Source: Enterobacterales bacterium CwR94 (lineage in GTDB: Bacteria > Pseudomonadota > Gammaproteobacteria > Enterobacterales > Enterobacteriaceae). Taken from it: 64,000 nt of DNA. Positions within the stretch are counted from its first letter, which is position 1. Each line of letters starts with the position of its first letter. The translations under genes and the position numbers were made by a program. Shown one piece after another: positions 33,856 to 42,168 of the stretch. The notes beneath the pieces were generated by a model, which made no database searches, had not been told where the DNA came from, and worked only from the letters and a program-made list of their open reading frames with translations. The stretch lies in contig KZ478062.1 of the NCBI GenBank assembly GCA_002837195.1, positions 186,001-250,000 of the forward strand. The letters run 5' to 3'.

Positions 33856-35559
33856 TTACTCCTTGTCTTTTTCAGCGGAAGTCGGTTCTGGTAATTGCCA
33901 GAAATCGAAAAAATTAAACCAGTCCAGCGGGGCTTGCAGAGCGTAATGGCTCAACCGGCTGGCATAGCGATCAACCGCGTCCTGCAACGCCTGTTGGCGT
34001 GTCGCACGCGGCAAGGTAAGAGGATCGGCGAAGGGTTCGCAGTGAATCACGATATTGTTGGCTTCACGCAGTGCAAACAGCAGCACCACCGGACAGCGCA
34101 GCGCCGCCGCCAGGATAAACGGGCCTTGTGGAAAGGGGGCTGGCCGCCCCAAAAACGCACTCCACACCACGCGATAATCACCGCCGCGTTGTCGATTGAC
34201 GGCTACGCGATCGCCGACGATCGCGACCCATTCGCCGCGATCGAGCTTTTCCTGTAACAGCATGGCGGTTTCTGGCCCCATCTGCGTGACGGGGATCAGA
34301 TTCACGCCTGCCTGCGGGGCCATTTCCGCCATGATTTGCTGGAAACGTTGCGCATTATCATGAAACACCAACGCATTGATGGTGCGATGGCCTTCGCGGG
34401 CGGCAAGGGCACGACACACTTCAATATTGCCCAAGTGGGAGGCCAGAATCAGCTTGCCGCGTGTCGGCGAGGAACGCAGCGTGTCTTCTGCGCCCGGCGC
34501 CATCACCAGCTGCTGACCTAACTGCAATTCACCCTGCCAACTGGCGATCTTATCCAGCATCGCACGTCCAAAACTCAGGAAATGCTGGTAGCTGTTGAGG
34601 CCGGGCGGCAGCGGTTTTTGCTGTTGCTGCAATGTCGTCGTCACCTGGTGCAACCACTGCTGTGAAGCCTGCCGCGCGCGGTGTCCGCTGAGCCAGTAAA
34701 CGCCAATCACCGGACGCAACAACAGTTCAAACGCTGAACGGCCCAGCGTTTTCCAGACGCGCAGCATAATACGCATGCCGGTTAAACCGCGGGCTTCCTG
34801 GGTACGGGCCCAGTGGCGCTGCGGCGAGCGAAACAGCAGGCGAGGCGCACGCGGTAACATGCCGAAAAACAGCCGTGTGTGCATCCAGGAGATACGCAGG
34901 TTGTCCTTCAACGCGTCAAAATGCGACAGCCCATCTGCGGGATAGGTGACTCGGGTGGGCAGGAACACGCTGGGATGGCCCTGCCAGTACAGACGCACCA
35001 TCACTTCGGTGTCGAAGTCCATACGCTTGCCGAGTGCAACGCGCTCAGCCAGCGCCAGCGTGGGCGCTATCGGATAGACCCGGAACCCGCACATGCTGTC
35101 TTTAATGGACAACGACAGAGTTTCAATCCAGACCCACACGTGGGTGACCCAGCGGCCATACAGGCGACTGCGCGGAATGGAGTCATCGTACAGGGGTTGC
35201 CCCGAGATCAACGCTTCGGGCTGCTGTGCCGCCAGCGCCAACAGCGCCGGAATATCTTCAATCGCATGTTGACCATCGGCATCCACCTGCACACCATGGC
35301 TGTAGCCCGCTTCGGCGGCGGCGCGTAAACCCTGTAGTACCGCTTCCCCTTTGCCGCCGTTGGTTGGCTGACGAATCAGGCGAACGTGCGGGGAGGACGC
35401 TGCCAGCGCGGTTAGCTGCTGCTGAGTCGCGCTGTCGCTTCCGTCATCGACAATCACAATCGGCAAGCCGCAGGGAGCCAGACGTGCCAGCACCGAGGCC
35501 ATCATGGCACCGTGGTTATAGCAGGGGATCACCACGCAGGGCGAGAAGGCTACAGGCAT
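33856..35559 (-). CDS. Bifunctional glycosyltransferase (GT2) / LpxL-like acyltransferase of the APE cluster
   Basis: 567 residues. Residues 1 to about 240 form a GT-A family 2 glycosyltransferase (CVVIPCYNHGAMMASVL, VDADGQHAIEDI with the metal-binding DxD-like site). About 260-550 is a LpxL/HtrB-type acyltransferase with H-x4-E motif in ASHLGNIEV. This fusion is a regular component of APE clusters and may attach the polyene to a sugar-lipid anchor. The first 10 bases overlap the ApeI gene end. The next gene follows after 3 bases. Confidence 0.88.
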   Translation of the reverse strand: MPVAFSPCVVIPCYNHGAMMASVLARLAPCGLPIVIVDDGSDSATQQQLTALAASSPHVRLIRQPTNGGKGEAVLQGLRAAAEAGYSHGVQVDADGQHAIEDIPALLALAAQQPEALISGQPLYDDSIPRSRLYGRWVTHVWVWIETLSLSIKDSMCGFRVYPIAPTLALAERVALGKRMDFDTEVMVRLYWQGHPSVFLPTRVTYPADGLSHFDALKDNLRISWMHTRLFFGMLPRAPRLLFRSPQRHWARTQEARGLTGMRIMLRVWKTLGRSAFELLLRPVIGVYWLSGHRARQASQQWLHQVTTTLQQQQKPLPPGLNSYQHFLSFGRAMLDKIASWQGELQLGQQLVMAPGAEDTLRSSPTRGKLILASHLGNIEVCRALAAREGHRTINALVFHDNAQRFQQIMAEMAPQAGVNLIPVTQMGPETAMLLQEKLDRGEWVAIVGDRVAVNRQRGGDYRVVWSAFLGRPAPFPQGPFILAAALRCPVVLLFALREANNIVIHCEPFADPLTLPRATRQQALQDAVDRYASRLSHYALQAPLDWFNFFDFWQLPEPTSAEKDKE

Positions 35560-35906
35560 AGTCGCAGTTTTCCGCTACTGGCGGTATGCAGACTGCCATC
35601 AGCGGCTTGTCGCTGGTAGCTAAATTGCAGATGTTGGCGTGCAGTGTCCCAGTTCAGGGTGAGCAGCACGCGGTTGTCAGGCAGCAGCGGCGCTTGAAAC
35701 TTCACGTTTTGAATACTGTGAAATTGGTGCGCAGGCACCAGCAACTGGCGTGCGTAATGCATGACCCAATCGAGTTGTGCCACGCCAGGCAACAGGGGCT
35801 GCACTGAGAAATGCCCCTGAAACCAAAACAGCGACGGATTAAGCGTGAGCTCAATTTCCGCCTGGCTGGCGGTGGGTTGGCGAATGGCGTTTTCATGCGC
35901 TCTCAT
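35550..35906 (-). CDS. apeI: ApeI-family dehydratase of the APE cluster
   Basis: 118 residues from ATG 35906, with GGAGCTGTTTG upstream; a TTG one codon earlier is less likely. It is a short hotdog protein with FWFQGHFSVQPLLPGVAQLD holding the catalytic His (about 33), characteristic of the ApeI partner of ApeP. Together they form the heterodimeric dehydratase that builds the conjugated polyene. It overlaps the AMP-ligase end by 14 bases and the GT2 start by 10. Confidence 0.85.
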   Translation of the reverse strand: MRAHENAIRQPTASQAEIELTLNPSLFWFQGHFSVQPLLPGVAQLDWVMHYARQLLVPAHQFHSIQNVKFQAPLLPDNRVLLTLNWDTARQHLQFSYQRQAADGSLHTASSGKLRLCL

Positions 35907-37248
35907 CAAACAGCTCCTGCAATTGGGGATAAACGCGTTTGTTCATGCTGTTTACCGGGATCCTTTTGACTACGCGCCAGTAGCGGGGCAACGCCACCGG
36001 CTCTAACCAGGCCTGTAGGGCGTTGCGCCAACGTCGTTCCAGCTTGCGGCCTTCTTGTTGCCAGCACAGGTACATTTCATTATCTAATGCCAATAGCGCG
36101 CCAATCGCCTGGCGGCCCGCGCGAGTGATGGGCATTGCCGCCGCATCAGTGACACCCGGCAGCGCCATCAAGCGACGCTCGATTTCGGTCAGGGAAATGC
36201 GCTTTTCTTCAATCTTCACGACGCGTCCCTTGCGACCCAGCAGATGAAACTCACCGCTGTCTTTTATCACCAGCCGATCGTCCAGCAGCCAGCCTTCTGG
36301 CTGCGGGATCAAGGGCGACCAGACGCGCCAGTCTTCACGTTCAGCCTGAAAGGTAACGCCCGGGAAGGGCTGCCACGGGCGCTGATCTTCATCCCGATGA
36401 CGCCATGCAAGAATGCCGGTTTCGGTACTGCCATAGATCTCATCGGGTGTGATACCCAGCCACTGCTGGCTTTGCATCACACACTGCCAGGGCAAGACGC
36501 CGCCGGCAGAGAGAATCATCGCCACGGGCGGCGCGCTTAATTTCTCATCCAGGCGCTTAAGAAAGGCTGGGCTGCTGATAAACAGATAACGGCGCTGTGT
36601 CTCTAAGGCGGCGAGTTGTTCAGCGTAGTAAATCATTGGTGCATGCAGCGGCAGCCCCAGTGACATGGGCAGCATGATGCGAAACGTCAGGCCGAACATA
36701 TGTTGCGGCACCACTGAACCCGCTACGCTACAGCCTTGCAGGCGGGTGCCAAATTTGTCTGCCAGTAACTGCGTTTCATGATTCAAGCAGGTGATCGGTT
36801 TGATGACCCGACGCGGTTGGCCTGTCGAGCCTGAGGTAAACAGCTCTAGCGTGGCGTCAGGAGCAATGTGGTTAAACGCAAACCCTGCCGCTGTTGTGCC
36901 GCGCACGCTTTCAACCCTCAGTGTCTGGCCACCCCAATCAATCAGGCGTTCAGCCAACAGAAGATCAAAGTTTGCACGCTGTTCGTGCAGCAGTGCTTCC
37001 CGGCTATGGCCTGGGATAACCGGTGTTTTATGCGCATGCAGGGTGGCTAACAGCGCCACAATAAACAGGTAGCTGTCATCAAAACACAACGCAATACGAT
37101 GGCCGTTTAACGCAGTAAGGCGCATCACCAGTTGAGCCACATCAAACCTAAGCTGACCCAGGGTGAACTGCTGCTCACCGCGCCAGGCGATAAGCGTGTC
37201 GGCAGGACGCGGCTCACTGAGCCAGCGTTCAAGGGGAAGAGGCAGCAT
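35893..37248 (-). CDS. AMP-dependent ligase (aryl-ACP/CoA activating) of the APE cluster
   Basis: 451 residues from ATG 37248 (MLPLPLERWLSEPRP); a longer frame has no support. ANL-superfamily motif A3 LFTSGSTGQPRRV at about 160, YGSTETGI at about 280 and the hinge LGRKGRVVKIEEKR at about 350. It should load an aryl acid (4-hydroxybenzoate or a cinnamate) onto the starter ACP. No gene for making a cinnamic acid is nearby, which makes 4-hydroxybenzoate from the ubiquinone pathway the likelier starter. Confidence 0.88.
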   Translation of the reverse strand: MLPLPLERWLSEPRPADTLIAWRGEQQFTLGQLRFDVAQLVMRLTALNGHRIALCFDDSYLFIVALLATLHAHKTPVIPGHSREALLHEQRANFDLLLAERLIDWGGQTLRVESVRGTTAAGFAFNHIAPDATLELFTSGSTGQPRRVIKPITCLNHETQLLADKFGTRLQGCSVAGSVVPQHMFGLTFRIMLPMSLGLPLHAPMIYYAEQLAALETQRRYLFISSPAFLKRLDEKLSAPPVAMILSAGGVLPWQCVMQSQQWLGITPDEIYGSTETGILAWRHRDEDQRPWQPFPGVTFQAEREDWRVWSPLIPQPEGWLLDDRLVIKDSGEFHLLGRKGRVVKIEEKRISLTEIERRLMALPGVTDAAAMPITRAGRQAIGALLALDNEMYLCWQQEGRKLERRWRNALQAWLEPVALPRYWRVVKRIPVNSMNKRVYPQLQELFDESA

Positions 37249-37250
37249 CG

Positions 37251-37826
37251 TCAGGCATCTCGCTTTTTCACGCGCTGGCGAACCAGCCACTCCGCGGCCA
37301 TCAGCAGTGCCATCGCGACATAGGAGAGCATGCCATTCCACAAGCCCCACCATGTCATGTTGCCGACCAAACAGGTTGCGGCGGCCATCGCGCCATTGAG
37401 GATAAAAAAGCCGCACCAGACTTGCGTAACGCGGCGGGTATAACGCACTCCCGCCGGGGATAAATCGGGTTCCCGCAGGCGCGCCAGACGTTCAACCAGC
37501 GGCATACCTCGCCACAGTGAACCGCCAAATGCCGCCAACATAATCATGTTGACCGCAACGGGATACCACAGCACCCACTGATGCTGAGTGAACAGCAGGC
37601 TAATCAGGCAGAGCAGTACGCCAATCAGGGCTCCCGCAGGGGCGATTTGGCGCAAGGGGCCACGCTGCTGACTGCTTAGCAGCAGGCGACCCAGCATCAG
37701 TATGGCCATCAGTGGTAACAGCCAGCGTAACTCGTCATGGGTCACGCCATACCAAATCAGAAACGGCCAGGCGAGCATGATAAGGAGCGTCGTGCCCTGC
37801 GCCAGTCGTTGTCCTGTGAGCGACAT
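37251..37826 (-). CDS. Membrane protein of the APE cluster (COG4648-like)
   Basis: 191 residues with six hydrophobic segments. COG4648-like membrane proteins occur at this place in APE clusters; the role is unknown, perhaps anchoring the machinery. It starts 6 bases after the second ACP gene and ends 2 bases before the ligase ATG, so it is in the same tight operon. Confidence 0.75.
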   Translation of the reverse strand: MSLTGQRLAQGTTLLIMLAWPFLIWYGVTHDELRWLLPLMAILMLGRLLLSSQQRGPLRQIAPAGALIGVLLCLISLLFTQHQWVLWYPVAVNMIMLAAFGGSLWRGMPLVERLARLREPDLSPAGVRYTRRVTQVWCGFFILNGAMAAATCLVGNMTWWGLWNGMLSYVAMALLMAAEWLVRQRVKKRDA

Positions 37827-37832
37827 CTGAAA

Positions 37833-38087
37833 TCAGGCCTTGGCCATCAGACGTTCAACCGCTAACACCACATCCTTGACGGTGCGGACGGTTTTAAACT
37901 CTTCCGGTTTGATCTTCTTACCGGTCTTTTTTTGCAGGTGCACGATCATGTCAACGGCATCAATGCTGTCCAGCTCAAGGTCCTCGTAGAGCCGGGCATC
38001 GGGTGTGATATCAGCAGCGTCACACTCAAACAGATCGACGAGCAGGCCGCTGATTTGCTGGTAAATCTCTTGTTGCTGTTCTGTCAT
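37833..38087 (-). CDS. Acyl carrier protein, second copy, APE cluster
   Basis: 84 residues from ATG 38087 (MTEQQQEIYQQISGLL). The phosphopantetheine attachment site is Ser41 in ELDSIDAVDM. It is the second of two adjacent ACPs; in characterised APE systems one ACP takes the aryl starter and the other carries the growing chain. It lies 13 bases after the first ACP stop. Confidence 0.93.
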   Translation of the reverse strand: MTEQQQEIYQQISGLLVDLFECDAADITPDARLYEDLELDSIDAVDMIVHLQKKTGKKIKPEEFKTVRTVKDVVLAVERLMAKA

Positions 38088-38100
38088 AGCAGACTCTTCA

Positions 38101-38358
38101 TCAGGCACGGTGGGATTGGATAAAGTTCGCCAGTGTGGCAACGGAGGTGAAATGCTGGCGCATCTCTTCACTCTCCGATGACAACACGACACCAAACTGA
38201 TTTTTGATGGCGAGGCCCAACTCTAACGCGTCGATAGAGTCCAGCCCTAAACCGTTACCAAACAGTGGCGCATCGGTTTCAATGTCGTCCGGCGTAAGCT
38301 CCTCCAGATTGAGCGTGTTGATGATCAGATTTTTAATTTCAAGATAAAGCGTTTGCAT
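38101..38358 (-). CDS. Acyl carrier protein, first copy, APE cluster
   Basis: 85 residues, attachment Ser41 in LGLDSIDALELG, a typical ACP four-helix bundle length. The 5' end overlaps the acyltransferase stop by 20 bases. With the second ACP it forms the double carrier arrangement typical of these clusters. Confidence 0.93.
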   Translation of the reverse strand: MQTLYLEIKNLIINTLNLEELTPDDIETDAPLFGNGLGLDSIDALELGLAIKNQFGVVLSSESEEMRQHFTSVATLANFIQSHRA

Positions 38359-39157
38359 CTTCCATTCCTGCCAGAGACTGAGGTGATCGGGATAATTGTT
38401 GTAGCAGGTGCCGGTTTAACTGGCGCGCGGCCAATGAAGGCGCGGCATCCGCTGCGTTGTCGATAAAGGTGCGTGTGTGAATTCGTTCACGTACCTGGAG
38501 ATGAAAATGGGGTTTGCGCGGTGGAATATCGTACCAACGGCTCTGCTTATCCAGCAGGTGTTCGGTGCAGTGGATCGTCACGACACGCAAATCGCATTGA
38601 CAGCGCACGGCGATATTGGCCGCGCCGCGCTGTAACGTCATGGGTTCTCCAGGGCGTGTTCGGGTGCCTTCCGGAAAAATTAACACGGTATCGCCGCGTG
38701 CCAGACGCTGTGAACAGTCGCTGAGCAGCGTTTCGGATTGGCTGTTGATCAGGTAATCCGCTGCGCGAATCACCCCGCTGACAAACGGATTCTTTAACAG
38801 CGCGCTTTTCACCAGGCAATCCGTTTCAGGCATCACCGATGCCAAAATCACGTAATCGATCAGCGTAGGATGGTTGGCGACAACCAAACAGCCCTGTTCG
38901 CGTTTCAGGATATCAGCACCCTCAACGTGGTAATCCAGCACGCCTAACACTTTCGTGGTGCGCAGAAAAAAGCGAAAGCTGGCTGAGATACTCTGGCGCG
39001 CGATGCGGCGGCGCCGTGCGGGATCGCGCAGCAGAATAAATAAGATGTTGAACCACAGCATCGATAACAGCAGGCCGCCCAGCCCAAACAGCACAAAGCA
39101 CAAGCCGGTCATCACCAGCCGCCATGCCTGTTCTACTCTTGCATATCGACTTGTCAT
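38339..39157 (-). CDS. PlsC-like acyltransferase of the APE cluster
   Basis: 272 residues. A hydrophobic helix near residues 15-40 is followed by the acyltransferase motifs H-x4-D (VVANHPTLIDYV, about 96) and FPEGTRTRPG (about 162). It belongs to the lysophosphatidic acid acyltransferase superfamily and probably links an acyl or polyene group to a lipid. It overlaps the chain-length-factor-like gene by 4 bases and the first ACP gene by 20. Confidence 0.88.
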   Translation of the reverse strand: MTSRYARVEQAWRLVMTGLCFVLFGLGGLLLSMLWFNILFILLRDPARRRRIARQSISASFRFFLRTTKVLGVLDYHVEGADILKREQGCLVVANHPTLIDYVILASVMPETDCLVKSALLKNPFVSGVIRAADYLINSQSETLLSDCSQRLARGDTVLIFPEGTRTRPGEPMTLQRGAANIAVRCQCDLRVVTIHCTEHLLDKQSRWYDIPPRKPHFHLQVRERIHTRTFIDNAADAAPSLAARQLNRHLLQQLSRSPQSLAGMEDANALS

Positions 39158-39879
39158 GCACGGCTCCAGTGCCAGTCAAGGCGCTCACCGGGCACGGTAA
39201 ACGCGGCTTGTTGCCGCAGCCAGCAGCCTAAAAACTGCAGTGCCTGCGGCAAGGCAGGCTCATGGGCGGGTTGAGCCGCGGCGGTGGTGGAGCAACTCAG
39301 GCTATCGCCCGCTTCCAGTAACAAACCCAGCGCCCATGGCCAGGTTGGCATCCCGGCGGGGAGATCGGGGTGGTAAAAGTCGGGGAGTGTTCCGTCGAAA
39401 TCTACCAGCAGGACGCGCGAGTAACCTGCGTGCAGCAAAGTGGCGGCTTCAATTAACCCTTGCTGAAAAGTATCGATTCCCGCAGACAGGGAAGAAGAAA
39501 CCAACGGCTGTTGGGCGGCGATAGTGAGGTTACCCACCGCGGAATTGTGCACCGACATCGCAAAGTCAGTGGGTGACAAGGGTTGCTGATGGGCAAGGGC
39601 GTGCAGAATACGGCAGTTACGCTCGAGTTCACCGTGGCGGCTGGTAAACAACACGGCAGCGGGCTGTTTTTCACGCAGCAGTTGCAGACCGCACTCCACG
39701 GCCAAACGACTGCCAGAATTAAGACGACGTGCAGTCATCATCGGCAGTTGAGTCAGTTTGGCCTGCGGTGCAGCAGGATCGATTTCCCCAGTACTCTCGG
39801 CCCAGGTTTGCCAGTCCGAGGCCTCACTAAGGCCCGGGGCTCTGGCTGTCCAGCCGGTAATCTTCAATGCAAAATTCAT
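39154..39879 (-). CDS. Chain length factor-like ketosynthase-related protein of the APE cluster
   Basis: 241 residues, half the length of a normal KS. It resembles the beta-ketoacyl synthase N-terminal domain of the chain-length-factor group (SVHNSAVGNLTIAAQQP; no Cys at the active position), so it is likely noncatalytic. In the Ape system such a protein pairs with a full KS as KS:CLF heterodimer that sets chain length. It overlaps the acyltransferase by 4 bases and lies 77 bases after the methyltransferase gene. Confidence 0.85.
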   Translation of the reverse strand: MNFALKITGWTARAPGLSEASDWQTWAESTGEIDPAAPQAKLTQLPMMTARRLNSGSRLAVECGLQLLREKQPAAVLFTSRHGELERNCRILHALAHQQPLSPTDFAMSVHNSAVGNLTIAAQQPLVSSSLSAGIDTFQQGLIEAATLLHAGYSRVLLVDFDGTLPDFYHPDLPAGMPTWPWALGLLLEAGDSLSCSTTAAAQPAHEPALPQALQFLGCWLRQQAAFTVPGERLDWHWSRA

Positions 39880-39956
39880 ACGCGTGCATCCGCGACCCAG
39901 TGTGACGCCGGACCTGCCAGCAGGCAGATCATTAGACTCACTGATCGTCGCAGTTC

Positions 39957-41024
39957 TTATTTTTTATGACATATCAGTAAGGTGTGCCCTACGCCTAAGT
40001 TATCGACCTGTTTTTCAATGGCAAAACCGGCCAGTTCCAGATAGGCGGAGAACTTTTCAACGCTGTAAAAGCGGCTGTTTCCGTTCGCCATACAGGTGAA
40101 ATAGAGCGAGGATGCATTCAAGCTGAATGCGCCTGCTTCATACTTCTGACGATCCCAAAACAATTCCAGAATGCACAAACGTGCATTGGGTTGCATGACT
40201 CGCGCAATGTTGCTCAGGATATCGACAATTTGCTGGGGTGAAAAACAGTCCAGAAACTGGCTCATCCACCAGATATCGGCTTCGCCCGGTAATGGCTGAT
40301 TCGCCAGCATATCCACTGGGTGAAAATGGATACGTTCTGCGAATCCTGCATCGGCAATCCGTTGGGTTGCCAGCGCTATCTGCTGCGGTAAATCAAGCAG
40401 CGTAATACTAACATCTTTATCATACTCGCAGCAGCGAATTGCCCATTTTCCCGTATTGCCGCCCACATCGTAGAGCCGAGCGGGTTGCAGCGAAAACACA
40501 TGAGGAAGGGCGGCATCAAACGCGCCGTCGGAATAGTAGTGATCAAAGGCAAACCAGCTGCTACGCGCAGGTTCTGGCAACTCGGACAGCGCCGGGTAAA
40601 TGGTGGGCCATTCACCAAAGACTTTCAGGCCCGCTGGCGTGCCTGCCGATAAGGCTTCGCGCAGATGAAACATACCCTGGTAGCAAACGTCCTGCGTGAA
40701 ATCCATATTTACGCGGGTCATGGTATCGTGAACCAGGAAATGTCCTATTTTTGCCAGGAAATAGCGATCATTCGAACAATAAACAATACGACCACTCAGC
40801 CCCATGTCGATTAACAGGCCAGTCGCATATTCATTAAGTGCGCAATTATCCGTAATCTCTTGTAACGTTGCGCCCGTTTTTCCCTGTGAATCAAGATATT
40901 TCAAAATGCCGTAATCGCGTAAATTGATCGCGGCTTGAAATAACATTGGTGCGAAAGCAATACGTTGCGCTTCAGTGATCGCGTCTAATGCTGATAGCGT
41001 ATCGTGTTGATAATCTGTGCGCAT
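39957..41024 (-). CDS. SAM-dependent methyltransferase of the APE cluster
   Basis: 355 residues from ATG 41024, which has AAAGGATTGAG upstream; 17 extra N-terminal codons in the longer frame lack support. Rossmann-like SAM motif YDVGGNTGKWAI (about 183) and winged-helix dimerisation part at the N-terminus, as in O-methyltransferase family 2. It is predicted to methylate the aryl head group or the ring of the polyene. It is the first gene of the APE operon, so the promoter should lie in 41025-41085 or upstream of the lipoprotein gene. Confidence 0.88.
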   Translation of the reverse strand: MRTDYQHDTLSALDAITEAQRIAFAPMLFQAAINLRDYGILKYLDSQGKTGATLQEITDNCALNEYATGLLIDMGLSGRIVYCSNDRYFLAKIGHFLVHDTMTRVNMDFTQDVCYQGMFHLREALSAGTPAGLKVFGEWPTIYPALSELPEPARSSWFAFDHYYSDGAFDAALPHVFSLQPARLYDVGGNTGKWAIRCCEYDKDVSITLLDLPQQIALATQRIADAGFAERIHFHPVDMLANQPLPGEADIWWMSQFLDCFSPQQIVDILSNIARVMQPNARLCILELFWDRQKYEAGAFSLNASSLYFTCMANGNSRFYSVEKFSAYLELAGFAIEKQVDNLGVGHTLLICHKK

Positions 41025-41048
41025 ACTCAATCCTTTAATATGGCGAGA

Positions 41049-41075
41049 ATGCGCTCCCTTCGTTGGGGAGCGCAT
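41049..41075 (-). repeat. Hairpin between lipoprotein gene and APE operon
   Basis: 10-base arms ATGCGCTCCC and GGGAGCGCAT around a 7-base loop. No T-run follows on the minus strand, so it is probably not a strong terminator. It could act as an attenuator or RNA-stabilising hairpin at the start of the APE mRNA. Confidence 0.6.
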
Positions 41076-41085
41076 GTAATAACAA

Positions 41086-41472
41086 TTACAATCCAGAAGC
41101 CGCCAGATTTAACTGGATGTTTTTATCCAGATTATGCACCCAACGGTTGTAGCTTTTGTGAATCTTGCCGTCAGCAGCTTTCAGATTGGTGCTGCCAACA
41201 TAATTAATGGAGTAGCCTGTTGATGTATAAGGAATACGGATATCGACAGAGTGTCCACGCTGCAACAGGCGGCCATTAATAACGCCAGGGCCAGCTTCCG
41301 TCATCACCCAGTCACGCTCCAGACCCGCTTTCAAAATGGCGGTTTTTACCTGTAACGCAGAGTGAGAGCCGCGGGCAACCGTCTGAATATTATCAACAGG
41401 TGCCGTGCGTGCACATCCGGCCAATACTGTAACCAACATTGCGATTGAAAGGCATTTAACAATAGCTTTCAT
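41086..41472 (-). CDS. Small lipoprotein of unknown function
   Basis: 128 residues with signal peptide MKAIVKCLSIAMLVTVLAG and lipobox LAGC (Cys20). The rest shows repeated basic and Asn-rich segments: KTAILKAGLERDWVMTEA, then SINYVGSTNL, with a Tyr-rich C-terminal KSYNRWVHNLDKNIQ. Proteins of this type are seen in many proteobacteria but have no assigned role to my knowledge. It is on the same strand as the APE operon, 61 bases upstream of the methyltransferase start. It may be co-transcribed, but the hairpin lies in between. Confidence 0.6.
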   Translation of the reverse strand: MKAIVKCLSIAMLVTVLAGCARTAPVDNIQTVARGSHSALQVKTAILKAGLERDWVMTEAGPGVINGRLLQRGHSVDIRIPYTSTGYSINYVGSTNLKAADGKIHKSYNRWVHNLDKNIQLNLAASGL

Positions 41473-42168
41473 TGAGTCTCCTAATTTTAATTCAATACCG
41501 GGGTAAGTGAGTATTTTTCAGAAATTTCTGGTAAATGCTTTGTGGGTAAATGTTTCCAATTTATGACACAAACTAGCGCTTCCTTTTCAGGAAATCATTT
41601 GGGGTGTACATTTTTTCGCGCATGCTACGCCTGAGAACGTATTTGTCAACCTGTTTGATAATTTCTGTGAGGTGTTATCCCGCATCATTACGCTGAAAAG
41701 GCAATATAAAAAAGGATGGCCTTTATTCTTTTCCCTGTAGCAAGAATAAGACGAGCGTGATGGAGAGGGAGTTTCTGCTGATGAGGTAATATTTTTCAGC
41801 CAGACAACATGGTGACTCGTTGTAATTAGCGACATATTGTTCTGCCTGTGAGCGACTGAGTTATTGATTGTTGTCGCTGTATTGATCTCGTTAGGTTATA
41901 TCAACAGTATTTATCGTTATGATTTTTGTAATTTGTTTTACAGGTCATACCTGCAATTCGCAGAATTCGCCACGAAGATATTTTGTTTGACCTTTAATGG
42001 ACGTCGTTAAATATCTCTCAACGCGTATAAAAACGTGGCGAACATTAATTCAATAAACGGCTAATCTGCCCGAATAAGGTAGAGGGCGGGCTTTTATTTC
42101 CTATTGGTTTTTCATCCGATACGTGAACGCCCCTCGCTTTCTTATTCTTGATAAAAGGAATTGCAGTG
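41473..42168. other. Intergenic region between lipoprotein gene and autotransporter
   Basis: An AT-rich stretch of about 700 bases without a convincing gene; the open frame at 41587-41835 on the minus strand has no family and low-complexity content. It must carry the lipoprotein promoter and the autotransporter leader. A GCCCG (42068-42072) and CGGGC (42087-42091) stem followed by a T-rich run (42092-42099) lies 70 bases before the autotransporter start and could act as a leader attenuator. Confidence 0.5.

Noticed and set aside
41587-41835. 82-codon minus-strand open frame before the autotransporter
   Set aside because: Ser/Thr-rich sequence of no family and no ribosome-binding site; more likely leader DNA.
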